Assembly: GCF_003171515.1 (NCBI RefSeq)
Contig: NC_089391.1
Location: 2,976,001 to 3,040,000 of the forward strand
Source of the DNA: Pyrenophora tritici-repentis
Taxonomy: Eukaryota; Ascomycota; Dothideomycetes; Pleosporales; Pleosporaceae
Direction: 5' to 3'
Length of the DNA: 64,000 nucleotides
Shown here: one piece after another, positions 11,134 to 21,741 of the stretch
Layout: each line of letters begins with the position of its first letter
Position numbering within the stretch: the stretch's first letter is position 1
Notes under the pieces: model-generated
The model's input: only the letters and a program-made list of their open reading frames with translations
Databases searched by the model: none
Told to the model about the DNA's origin: nothing
Program-made: the position numbers and the translations under genes

Positions 11134-14100
11134 CTAAGCCTCCGTCTCGATCCCATCGCCGCTCCGTTCATGATGATTGAATAAGTGGCCCACCTTCTTC
11201 TTTCCGCGATCACCTACATGCTTCATCCAAGCCAATGTTCGAGGTCCTTTCCACTGCATCATGCCCCTATTTCTCCGATGCAGCTGCTTTGCAGAGGCAT
11301 TGTATTCCTTGGTCTGGCTAATGGGGCCTCGACCACCATGCTCGCTCAGTTTTGAATTGCTCTTTTTATCTTTCTGAAGGAAGTCTGGTAGGAACTTGCT
11401 GGGGCCGCTATCACCATCTTCCTCCGAGTCAGAAGAAGAAGAGCTTGAGCTGTCATTGTCGGTTTCCTTGTTGCTATTGATGTCGGGTCTGTCAGAGCTC
11501 TGCGAATCGTCCCAATCATCCCACTCTTGGTCGTTACAAGTGTCGAGGACTTCCATGACTTGCGCCAGATGCTTATCTCCCTTGGCAAGCTTCTCATGGT
11601 AACCAGATAGGCCGGACCACATCGTTAACGTTACTTCAATCTCGCCCACCTTCTCGCCATAGGTGTCGAGCACGTTTTCCTCAGCACGCTTCAAGTCGCC
11701 ACTCCAAATGGGGACACGCACCGTTTGCTCCTCGTTATCAGGTATGTCCTTGAGCCAAAAAACGCCGAAAGCAGGCGTGTGATCTTTCAATGTCGCATCC
11801 TGCCTAAACTCGAAGACCAGCGGGGCGCAGTACCGCGCACGAACAGGCAAGCGAATTGGTCTGTTCCTCCTCGATGTCCAGACAGTTGAACCATCTTCCG
11901 AATGAACTTTACCATTGCGTCCGCGTGAATGCAACTTCGCATGATCCAGCGAGGTCCGCACCTTAAGCCTCAGTGGCTGCAAGTCTTCTGGGAGATCGAT
12001 AGCTTTCACAGAGGGTTTGATATCCACGGTACCATAGTCCCAACCGAGCATGTTCTTCGGCAATTGGATTTGGATGCTTCGGAACACCATAGACACACGG
12101 ATACGTCCATAACCTATACCTCCTGCAAGTGGGAAAACGGAATTGATTTGGGTGCGCTTCTGAAAAACCTTTTCCAAGGGAAGATACACAATGCCTAGCA
12201 GTGCGTCATCCTCGTGAATGCGAGCATCGCGTACTGCGATGTGTATCTCGGTATTGCGGACGTCACGAATGAAGCGTTCGCAACCAGCATTGAAGAACGG
12301 CTTCGAGTTTTTCGGCTTGGTGCGTGTTTTGAAAACCTTCTTGTGGTTCAAGATTATCGTGCAGTACGACGAAGGAAGGTCTTCACCTTCTTCTTCTTCA
12401 TCAGTGGCCTCCGCATTGGCGGAAGCTTGCTTCTTGTTCAGCGTTTCCAATTCCAAACCGGTGATCTGGTGGATCTGAATGCTCAGAATACCAGAGGGGT
12501 AATCCTCAGATGGCGGTGAAGCGATAATGAGCTGATCTTGGCGATTCTTAAAGTCCTCTCTCTTTTGTTGTTCTACCTCATCTTGATGATCCTGGCTCGC
12601 TTCTCGAAGTTTGTTTTCTGCTTCCGCGTACATCTTTTTCTTCAGTTGGTCTATCGACTTGACATCGGGGTCTTCGTCTTGCATGGCTAGCTGATCGTCC
12701 GTGATTCTGGTTTTCGTAAAGTAGCCGACACTCCAGCTCAGCTTCCCAGGCATGCCTTCTCCGGCTTTGAGGGCTCTAAACCCGTCTTCACGGTCCTGCA
12801 TCTTGCCGTTCGTCTCGTCACCCTTCATCAGACCTTTGAGATCCAGCTCGACACGTCCCAGGTCGTCATCGGCTGAGACCCTATCGCTGTCCCACAGCTG
12901 TAGTCTCAGCTTTTCATCGACGTTCAATTCGTCGAAGGTAACGCAAACAAAGCAGAACTCATCCCAGGAAGGCTCCATATTGCTCTTCAAGACACGAGTA
13001 GACCAAACCGGCTTTCCAAATTTTGCCCAACCTACGCTGATATAAGGGTCAGCGGAGCCTGATCCGAAAGGCCCAATCTTGGTGTCTCCCTCTTTAAAGT
13101 CGAATGCATGCTTTATGTGAACCATAATCACACCTTGGGTTACTGTGTCCTTCTTGAAATCATCACCCATCAACATATCCTTGAGGTCCAGCGTCAAAGA
13201 CTTGGGGGCGACATATTGGGCCAAGGCGGCATCCATGGACGACTGGACAAATTTGGAGATCAAAGGTACATCCATAAGATTTGGTCCTTTCTTAATCAGA
13301 GGGACACACGACAGTGTGACTTTCGGCTGGCCCATGAATGCCATGGTACAGACGGAAAAGAATGGGGGATCGGGGCACAGCTGCAGACGGAAACGCATTA
13401 CACCAACGACGCCCGCGAGATCAACCCAGACAGCTGAAAAATGTTAGTTGGCGTATCAGATAGATAGGAAACACTTACGGAGCTTGACGTTGCCTGGGAG
13501 GTAGAATGCTAACAGCAGATGCGCATGTTTAGCACGTGACTTAATGCCTTTACCCGTTGATGGCCTATATGCGAATGCAACTTCCACGTTAACAAAATCG
13601 CCATCTTCGGCTTCCATTGTGTCTTGTTGGTGTTGAGCTTGACCCTCGCCATTGTCTTGGACAGTCCGGTCACCCTTCTCCTCACCAGAGGATTTGAGAT
13701 TTCCGTCAGAGGCGACCGACCTAGCAGCTGCGCCGGTAGGGAGCCAGCGGACACCGAGAATTCGAAGAGCCTCACTACCTTGACCAAGGTCCTCGACAGC
13801 CACCATACGAACCATGCTCGGGAGAGAGGCTTGCATGACATCCTGCAAGTGTTAGTTTGTGCGATCGATACGCATCGTGCTTGTTTTCCTTACCTCGAGT
13901 GTGTCGGATATGCTTGTGAATAAGTCTGGATTGATCAACGGCCATACTGAAGCCAGAAGCGAGTTGAGCCACTGTGTACTCTCGGCCGTCTGGGTCTTGG
14001 CCAGCTTTTGGCCTTGATCTCGCTCTGCCCGCCACACCTCGGCGTCCCACACATTCTTGATCTTATTCTCTGACCATTGACGAATGAAGAGTATGACGCC

Positions 14101-14954
14101 TGCAGATACTGCTGCCATTGTGCCGAGCTCAGCAAGCTTGAGCAGCTGTCTCATCCAGCCCGTCGAGTGTCGCGTCGGCCAGAACAGCGCATTGACCAAC
14201 ATCAAGCCCACGGCAGCAGCACCCACGCCCACAGTCACGGCGTACAGATAGACGGTTGTAATCTCGCCTCGGGTTCTGTCAAACGAAGGAGGGGGGGAAC
14301 AAGACGTCCATGCCGGCATGTGCATCCCGGGACTCTTGTGCCTCATCCTCGAGATGCTCGTCGCTCTTGTTAATTGCATCGGTGCCGGTCATTGTCCGCG
14401 GCTCTGATCCGGGGGGGAGGTGGGTTCTTCGCAGTGCTCTTCAGTTCCTGGTTGGTGTAGTCGTGGATCTTGATTGGCAGATGGGTGACGGGGTCTGTAA
14501 CCTCGCGCTCCGTGCCGTCTGCTTGGAACTTCTTCATCTGCTTGCGCGCCTGTCGGGGATCTGACGACTTCAGGTAGCCCTCTGTTGTGTCCTCTACACC
14601 TTGGTCGTCATCTTGGTCTTGTGGAGTGCCCTGGTCTTTGTCGCTTGACACGGTCTTCCCAGCGTGGTCGTCGGCCAATTCATCTTCCTGCTCGACATTC
14701 TTGTTGGTGGCTACATATGGACCGTTGCCATTGTTGGCCTTCTCCACGTCCCTGCCATGCCTGAAGACATTGAAGGCGTCACCAAGGCGGTCGCGTGTGC
14801 TTGGCTCGTTGCCCGCGTCTTCTGAATAGCCGTACTCGTCTGCTCTCCTTTGCTTCTCTTCGCGGTACTTTTGGACAGTAGGTATGGGATTGTGCGCGTT
14901 GTGTGGCCGTCGGTAGTTTCTGCGCTGTGCGTCTACGTCGTCTACGCCGGACAT
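11134..14954 (-). CDS. mug190: Mug190-like SMP/C2-domain lipid-transfer tether, frame broken
   Basis: Tricalbin/E-Syt-type protein resembling fission yeast Mug190, expected at ER contact sites. It starts MSGVDDVDAQ and then has a polar region. Two hydrophobic helices (~240-300, encoded near 14100-14260) follow, then an SMP-like domain and a C2 domain with Ca-site acidic residues (SADPYISVGW and WDSDRVSADDDLG). A second C2-like domain and a Ser/Asp-rich tail complete it. Clean introns lie at 13843-13893 and 13434-13478. Exon 1 cannot be read in one frame. At two 7-C runs (plus-strand G runs near 14411-14417 and 14291-14297) the coherent reading shifts by one base. Exons total 3725 nt; removing one base at each run gives 3723 nt, or 1240 residues. 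This may be sequence error or real damage. Confidence 0.85.
14291..14417 (-). other. paired 7-C homopolymers causing apparent frameshifts
   Basis: On the coding strand there is a 7-C run at 14411-14417 and another at 14291-14297. The reading frame before, between and after them is different in each case. The middle segment is a coherent acidic peptide (MTGTDAINKSDEHLEDEA...). The last resumes at SFDRTRGEITT. Six C in each run would restore one continuous frame. Confidence 0.8.
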
Positions 14955-15456
14955 GATGAAACGGTACGGGGTAGCGCGTCGACAAGTGCGTGGGGGTCTG
15001 GGGCAAGCGAATGTCGGATGTGTGCAATCGTCTGATGGTGCAAGTGTAAAGTCATGGATTCACTGGTCGTGGAGAAATGCATGTGTGGTAGAGCAAGGAA
15101 ACAGGGAAAGAGCATGGCAGAGGCCCGGAACGCCATCCAAGGCAGCACATTGCGTCGCCGACAGGGAAGCTTCCGTTTGCATTCGCGATTGACGTGCCCC
15201 GAGACAGAGATTGGCCATAAACTGCCCATTGAGCTCCACTCGAGACCGACGCCGCATCATTCCATCACTCGTAGCCACAGCTGCGCCGCGTAGCCGTTCC
15301 ACGACATGGGCACGCACCGAATCCTAGTCAGCAGATACGCAGCTACTTGACTAGCTATTCAGAGTGTCTTTAACCCACCGTAAATAATACTAAATACACC
15401 AATTGAGCTTAGTTATCGTGTGTATGGCGTGGTTCCCTAATGTCGGACCTGTGCCA

Positions 15457-15464
15457 TGACGTCA
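15457..15464. promoter_or_regulatory. TGACGTCA palindrome (ATF/CREB-type bZIP site)
   Basis: A perfect 8-bp CRE palindrome about 500 bp upstream of the mug190-like start. Binding is inferred from the motif alone. Confidence 0.35.
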
Positions 15465-15491
15465 TTTTAGCTTTTTTGCGGGGTCGCCGGG

Positions 15492-15497
15492 CACGTG
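15492..15497. promoter_or_regulatory. CACGTG E-box in a 10-bp palindrome
   Basis: GGCACGTGCC is a full palindrome lying 28 bp from the TGACGTCA site. It is a possible bHLH site. Short motifs like this recur by chance elsewhere in the window. Confidence 0.3.
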
Positions 15498-15741
15498 CCG
15501 TCTACCCATCTCGTCTGTCCCTCGGCTGACCTGCGGCTTCATCCCAAACTACTCGCTGGGCACCGTTCAAGCTTTAGCCTAGTATGCATGCTAGACGCCA
15601 AATATGACCAGTACATGGGGACTCGTCCATTCCACTAGAACACACCATTAGAGACTCATGGGCTGTGAATTGTCCTTGCACCGGGGGTATCATTTCACCT
15701 TGTATCGTCCTGACTTTTATCCTACTATGACATATGCTCGT

Positions 15742-17277
15742 TTAGTTGCTCCATATCCGTACTTGCTTGTCCGCACCGCCACTCCCCACCCTGTCACCAT
15801 CCGGGCTCCAGTCCAGCGCAAACACCTGGTCCTTGTGGCCCGGTAGGTCCTCCTTTAGTTTCCCAGTCCTCATGTCCCAAACCTTCAAGGTCGTGTCCTT
15901 GCTGCAGCTCGCGAGCAATCGGCTGTCTGCAGAGAAGCATGTCATGTATACGGGACCCACATGCGCTCTCAGTGTGTTGAGAAACTTGCCGTCTCGAGCT
16001 GACCACAGCTTGACATGATTATCCCAAGCCGCAGATGCCAGGAGTGAGCCGTCTGGAGAGAAGGTGACTTGATTGATCTGTTTCTGATGGCCTGTCATCC
16101 TTGTGACTGGCTTCGTACTCGTCAAAGGAGTCCACAGTATAATGGTGCAGTCCTCCGATGCCGTTGCTAGGCGTTCTACCACTTCGCCGTTGGTTGTAGC
16201 AGCCTTTTCGAAGCGCGCTTTGGCCTTGGCGAGCTTCTCCTCGGGAGTGGATGGTACCTTGCGTGTATGGTCGTGATACGAAGTCCTCAAGACAAAGTCG
16301 GTGGAAAGAGCTAGATGATTGACCCAATGCGCGTGGCCTGACAATGTGTTGATAAGCGTACCAGTGGCCGCGTCCCAGACCTTGATGGTCTTGTCGTGCG
16401 AGGACGTATATATGCGTCCCGTACCACCCCACTTCACGCATGTCACAGAGCCCTTGTGGCCGGAAAGGGCGTAGTCAATCCTGCCGCCGATTGCATCCCA
16501 CACCCTGACTGTGCCATCCTTGGAAGAAGAGGCCACTCGCGGTCGTCCCGCCTCTTGTAGATGGTAAGGTTCCCAGGAAAGCGAGGTGATGAATTGGGTA
16601 TGGCCTTTCAGGGCACCGCCAATCTGCTTGCCCGTGTTTGGATCCCATATCCTCACTTCGTTGTCGTACCCTCCGGAGGCTAGCAGAGAACCGTCTGGCG
16701 AGTAGCTGACGGCCAAGACCCACCTCGAATGCCCTTTCAACGTGTGCACTGGCGTGCCCGTATCGCAGTCCCAGATTCTTACTGTCTTGTCTCCACTCCC
16801 ACTCGCCATTCGGCTGGAGCTGACAGGAGAGAAGTTTACTGCCAGGATGTTGTCGCCGTGGCCAGAGACTGCTGCCGCGCACCGTGAAACAGCCTTTACG
16901 CGGAAGACAGCCTGAGGTGCATACTGAAGCACTATCTCACTCTCTGCTGACGCTTTTCCCGGCTTAACCAAGGCATTGTAGAGATCGTCCTTGTCCGCAA
17001 GCGCTTCGGTAGCACCGTCGGGGAAGAAGCGGTACGGTATTTGATCGTCGGCCTGGTCTTTGAGATTGTTGAGAAGAAGCTCGAGATTCTTAGTTGACGC
17101 TTGTGACAGCGGAACGGTGAGTACTGGCAGATCGCCACTTTCGCCCGTGGCTTGGTCGACGAAGCGCACTCGTACAGTGCCGTCGGGTATTGTCGTGTCA
17201 ATGTCTTGTTGCTGACGCGCAATTTCTGCCTGCTCCCGCTTCTGGCGCTTTGATGGTGGTGGATACTGAGTCGCCAT
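15742..17277 (-). CDS. RSA4: 60S ribosome assembly factor Rsa4 (NLE1/Notchless)
   Basis: Nucleolar/nuclear WD40 protein of pre-60S particles. Its N-terminal ubiquitin-like (NLE) domain is pulled by the AAA ATPase Rea1/midasin during late maturation. It is intronless, 511 residues (yeast Rsa4 is 515). After a basic start (PPPSKRQKREQ) the NLE domain covers ~25-115, followed by a WD40 propeller of about eight blades. Recognisable blade ends are DKTVRIWD, DNEVRIWD, DGTVRVWD, DKTIKVWD, CTIILW, DNHVKLW, DTTLKVWD and the terminal DKQVRIWSN. An insert rich in Lys/Glu around 340-380 is typical. The frame is open 34 codons further upstream, but the Met at 17277 (MATQYPPPSK) is where the family starts. 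It is divergent from MSH4. Confidence 0.96.
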   Translation of the reverse strand: MATQYPPPSKRQKREQAEIARQQQDIDTTIPDGTVRVRFVDQATGESGDLPVLTVPLSQASTKNLELLLNNLKDQADDQIPYRFFPDGATEALADKDDLYNALVKPGKASAESEIVLQYAPQAVFRVKAVSRCAAAVSGHGDNILAVNFSPVSSSRMASGSGDKTVRIWDCDTGTPVHTLKGHSRWVLAVSYSPDGSLLASGGYDNEVRIWDPNTGKQIGGALKGHTQFITSLSWEPYHLQEAGRPRVASSSKDGTVRVWDAIGGRIDYALSGHKGSVTCVKWGGTGRIYTSSHDKTIKVWDAATGTLINTLSGHAHWVNHLALSTDFVLRTSYHDHTRKVPSTPEEKLAKAKARFEKAATTNGEVVERLATASEDCTIILWTPLTSTKPVTRMTGHQKQINQVTFSPDGSLLASAAWDNHVKLWSARDGKFLNTLRAHVGPVYMTCFSADSRLLASCSKDTTLKVWDMRTGKLKEDLPGHKDQVFALDWSPDGDRVGSGGADKQVRIWSN

Positions 17278-17606
17278 GCTGCAAATATCTCCGAAACAAA
17301 CTTTGGAGGTGAGATAGAGCAAGTCTTCGATCCACAGGCTGCTTTCTATCGCTTGAGCCTGCGCGACTCTGAGTGACAAAGTAGAAAATAATTTTGGTCT
17401 TATCGATAAGGCAACGCGCTAAGCATCCCCACCCTGGATAGACCCCTCTCCGAGGGCCGACGCGTCTCCCGTCGCTCTTTCCTCTCAGGGTTCTTTCACG
17501 TCTCGCGTCAAGAGTCTTTTCTCTCTCAGTTTTTTTTTGCAACTGAGCGAGCAACATACGCAAATCATTAACAAGCACTAACTCCGGCCTTCCCTGACCA
17601 ACCCTC
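17278..17606. other. bidirectional RSA4/MSH4 promoter
   Basis: A 329 bp gap between divergent genes. It has a pyrimidine-rich tract (about 17451-17545) ending in a run of nine T at about 17530-17538, just upstream of MSH4. This looks like a core-promoter pyrimidine element rather than a coding signal. Confidence 0.5.
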
Positions 17607-20600
17607 ATGTCTCAGCGATCCCAGCCTGCGTCCGCATCGTACGACTACTACGGCTATAGTAATACACAGACATCCCGTCCAGGAACTCGCAGAAACACTG
17701 CGAGACCATCGACTGCACGGCCAAGGACTGGCGCTTCTACAATCGCAAGGGTCGATGCTCAACACGTCGTCTGTGCCATTGCCGAATCTCGTGGCATCTC
17801 CCCCACCGTCGGCTTGGCCTTTGTAAACCTCGATACAGCAGAAGCAGTACTCTGTCAAATCTGCGACAGCCAGACTTTCGTTCGAACAGTCCACAAACTC
17901 AAGGTCTACGGGCCTTCAGAGATCCTAATCGTGTCCACTGCAGCAAGTCCAAAGTCAAAGCTCTTCTCCATCATAGAGGAGAACATTGACGACATTGGCA
18001 GTAAGCTAACCCTGCTTGATCGGCGCTATTGGGCCGAATCGACAGGATATGACTACATTCACTCGCTAGCCTTCAGGGAAGATGTCGAAGCTATCAACAT
18101 TTCTGTCATGGGTAACTACTATGCTGTCTGCTGTATTGCTGCGGTGAGCTTTCTGCTCTACTTTCAAGTGCGCTCATAACAGACATCCTAGGCGCTCAAG
18201 TACATCGATTTGGGCCTAGGTATGGTTTTCACGATGCACTCACTCAGGATAAGGTATGAGCCTTCCGAAGGATCGATGATGATCGACGTCTCCACAATCT
18301 ATTCACTTGAACTGGTCCAAAATCTTCGTGACCCAAAATCCAGGGACTGTCTCTTTGGCCTCCTTAACGAGACCCTGACACCTATGGGTGCACGACTTCT
18401 GCGGAACAATGTCCTACAACCACTCACTGACCCAGAAATGCTCAACACCCGGTATGCTGCCGTAGACGACATGACTAAGAAGGAAGAGTTGTTCTTTGCA
18501 ACTCGGGCAGCATTGAAGAACTTCCTCGACGCTGATCGGATACTGACTGCACTCATTGTCACACCAAACAAGGTTACTCTGCAAACGACAGAGCAGGCTA
18601 TCAATCAAGTCATCATGCTAAAGCAATTTGTTCATTCTGTGAATCCCATATTCGAGGCTCTCACTGGGACCTCAGCCACTATGCTGAACAACGTCCGCGA
18701 ACTATGTGCTCCGGAAAATGTGGCACCCGTACAGGAACTCATCGATATCGTGATCAACGAGGACACGATATACGCCAGACAACCTCTGGAATTGAGGAAT
18801 CAGCGTATATATGCTGTCAAATCCGGTGTTAACGGTCTACTCGATGTGGCTCGTACTACTTACAAAGAAGCTACCGAGGATGCATACCAGCACTCAACCG
18901 AACTTAGTCGTGAGGCGATTTACTTCTTACGTAAATGAAGCCTCCACTAACACTGCAAAGACGAATATGACATCAGACTTGATCTCAAGTTTGAAAACGC
19001 TCGTCAGTTTTATATCAAGATTGCCACATCCGAACTTGAAGACAAGGTTTTGCCACCGATATTTACCAACGTGATCCGTCGCAAGAACTACATCGAGTGC
19101 CAGACTCTGGAGTTGATGAAGCGTAACCAGAAGGCATGTACATAAGTGGGACATGGAGTCATGCTAATTACCTTTAGATCAATGTATCGCATCAAGAGGT
19201 GATACTCATGAGTATGAATGGGCCCGACTGTCCGAAATTTCTCTGCTAACGATGAGTAGGCGACCAAGCTGTAGAGACTCTCATAGATGGAGTCCGAAGC
19301 CACATGTCTGTCATGTTCAAGATCTGCGAAGCTATAGCGATGCTTGACATGGTATGTGGCGCTCATCACCCTCCATGATCAATCAGACTCATCGAATGCA
19401 GATTGGTGCGTTCGCACAGCTGGTCACCGTCAACAATTACAGTAAGTTTTAGCACCTCAAGATTAGCTCTGCACTAACTTCTTGTCAGCTCAGCCACAGC
19501 TTACCGACACGTTGGCAATTGACGCTGGACGACACCCAATCAAGGAAAAGATCATGCAGACTAAATTTGTCCCCAATGATGTTTATGCCACGCAGCAGAC
19601 TCGATTCCAGATCATCACTGGCTGTAATATGAGTGGAAAGAGTACCTATGTTCGCTCCGTAGCTTTGATGACTATCATGGCTCAGATAGGCTCCTAGTAC
19701 GATGTCCCCGTTTTCTAGACCTTTTACTGCTTTTTACTGATTGAAAACAGTGTCCCCGCCAACTACGCTTCATTTCCCATCCTACACCAGTTATTTGCTA
19801 GACTGGGGATGGATGACAATATCGAAACCAATGTGTCTACTTTTTCAGCTGAGATGCGAGATATCGCTTTCATCCTGCGCAATGTTGACCGGCACAGCTT
19901 GTAAGTTGGCGGATCGGGGATAAACAATTTGATGCTAATGCCTTGGTAGAGTCATAATCGACGAACTGGGTCGTGGTACAAGCACCAGAGATGGCTTGGC
20001 TATCGCTTTGGCTATTGCTGAAGCCCTTGTCTCGAGTCGAGTAAGTTTCATAATGTCCTAAACATACACCGCTGACTTATTGAAAGGCTCTTGTGTGGTT
20101 TGCAACTCATTTTAAGGACCTTGCGACCATCATGGGCGAGCGTGCTGGAGTCCAGAACCTGCATCTGGCAGTTCAGGTAAGTTCCATCCTAACTGAGCGA
20201 GTCTAAGCTCATGTGTGCAGATTGATGACGAGCACAGCATGACTATGCTTTACAGAGCAACTCAAGGTGTCGTCAGAGAGGTACACTACGGACTCACACT
20301 TGCCCGAGTTGTGCCGCTTCCTCCCGGGGTCATAGAGCATGCTACGCGAGTTGCACAAAAGGTCGAGCGTCACATGCTTCAAAGGGAGAAAGCATCTGAA
20401 ACAATACTTCGGGAGAAACGGCGCAAACTCATTCTGAATCTCAAGGAGCATCTCGTCCAAGCACATAATGGCGTGCTAGAGGGAGAAGTGCTCACCGCAT
20501 GGCTCAAGGAATTGCAGAATGAATTTGTGAACCGTATGACTGCCCTTGAGGCCGAAGCTGCAAATACAGACTATGGGAGCGAAGCCGAGGATCAGAGCCA

Positions 20601-20787
20601 GGACGAGAGCGAAAGTATGAGGGATATATATGAATCCGGCGAAGAGGAGCGACCCAGTACCCATGCCAGTCAACCCTCAATCACGACGGCGGAATCACGC
20701 ATTCCCTCTTCGGACTTCGAGTCTACGACCAGGGCCCTGTCTGAGGCCTCAACCATACGGGCAGTCTCAGAAAACGAGCGATGGTAG
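17607..20787 (+). CDS. MSH4: meiotic MutS homologue Msh4
   Basis: Partner of Msh5 in the MutS-gamma clamp that stabilises crossover intermediates in meiosis. Eleven exons sum to 2700 nt and 899 residues (yeast Msh4 878). Introns: 18144-18191, 18910-18960, 19134-19177, 19212-19259, 19352-19401, 19442-19488, 19697-19750, 19901-19949, 20041-20086, 20177-20220. The third uses a GC donor. The mismatch-reading domain I is absent, as in all Msh4. Walker A TGCNMSGKST sits at ~574, the FSAEMRDIA block after it, Walker B VIIDELGRGTS at ~652, and FATHF at ~685. The C-terminal ~90 residues are an acidic, Ser-rich extension beyond the ATPase. All catalytic motifs are intact, so the gene is probably functional and the fungus probably retains meiosis. 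Confidence 0.95.
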
Positions 20788-21741
20788 TGACTGTACCAGT
20801 CAAAGTTTCATAGGCGGCACGTGAGGTTGGAGATGGCTCGTTAGGGAGCAAACCATACCAGAAAAGAGCCATCTAGGCATGATGACGCTTGGCAGATTAA
20901 TAGTGCACTTGGCATATACGACAGAATTTAAAGGTTGTGTTGAGAATATTCCGGTCACCTGTCACGAGGACGCTAAGTCACATGACCCACACCGCTCTAT
21001 ATTAGCCGAGCTTTGTATAGTTAGCAATTGACACACTTACATGCCATGACTGAGAGAGTCATTCTTTCTCAACAGGTTGTAGATATTCTTAGAGTTCAGA
21101 TGCGCATGGACTGAGCCCATGGTGGTGACTGTTGGGTAGTGGCGGTGAAACAAGTGCGACACGGCCGCGTGGCTCGTCCGTGAGGCGGACGACTTGGTGC
21201 AGACACGACTAAATGAGATACATGTGCATTCGTTCCCATTGCTATCCGGAGTAAGATTGTAATGAGACCGGACGAGGTGTTGATGGCGAATGATGGCCGC
21301 GCCGCTCCCGGTCTGTGGATTTGTCCAGGTCTAGAGCTACGATTGGCGCATGACGCGAAAGTGCGGGGGACTTTATCGGACCCTTCACTCTCCCTAATCC
21401 GCTCCATGTATGTATTGGGGCTGAGCGATCCCCCTGGGATTAACACTGATGTTTGAGCGCCACAACCAGATAAGCCAAAGCCATTGCACGCACAGCCTCT
21501 GTCTGTGTGGCAGTTGGTCGGAGGCGCTAGATGCACGCCCTCGTTTACCTAATATCCACGCGTGTCACTCCGAAGTCTAGCTTCCTTCTAGTCATCAATC
21601 TCACACAACTCAGCTTGCATCATCCGCTTCACATGGATTTGCTCTGGTCTTGCGCACAAGAGCTGACTGAACAACTGGTGACAGCTGTTAGTGATAACGG
21701 TATCGACTTCCTCGCTGACTAAAGTCTATTTACTTGGCATT
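20788..21741. other. intergenic between MSH4 and the zinc-cluster gene
   Basis: No supported gene or RNA. It presumably holds the MSH4 3' untranslated region and the regulator's promoter. The minus-strand 146-codon frame at 21096-21536 shows no domain. Confidence 0.55.

Larger units (their letters stand above)
14955..15741. other. intergenic: mug190 promoter and RSA4 terminator
   Basis: No gene seen. It contains a perfect TGACGTCA palindrome at 15457-15464 and a CACGTG core at 15492-15497 within GGCACGTGCC, either of which could serve the mug190-like promoter. Confidence 0.6.

Noticed and set aside
17278..17379. 34-codon N-terminal extension of RSA4
   Set aside because: In frame but unlike the family, whose N-terminus aligns to the Met at 17277.
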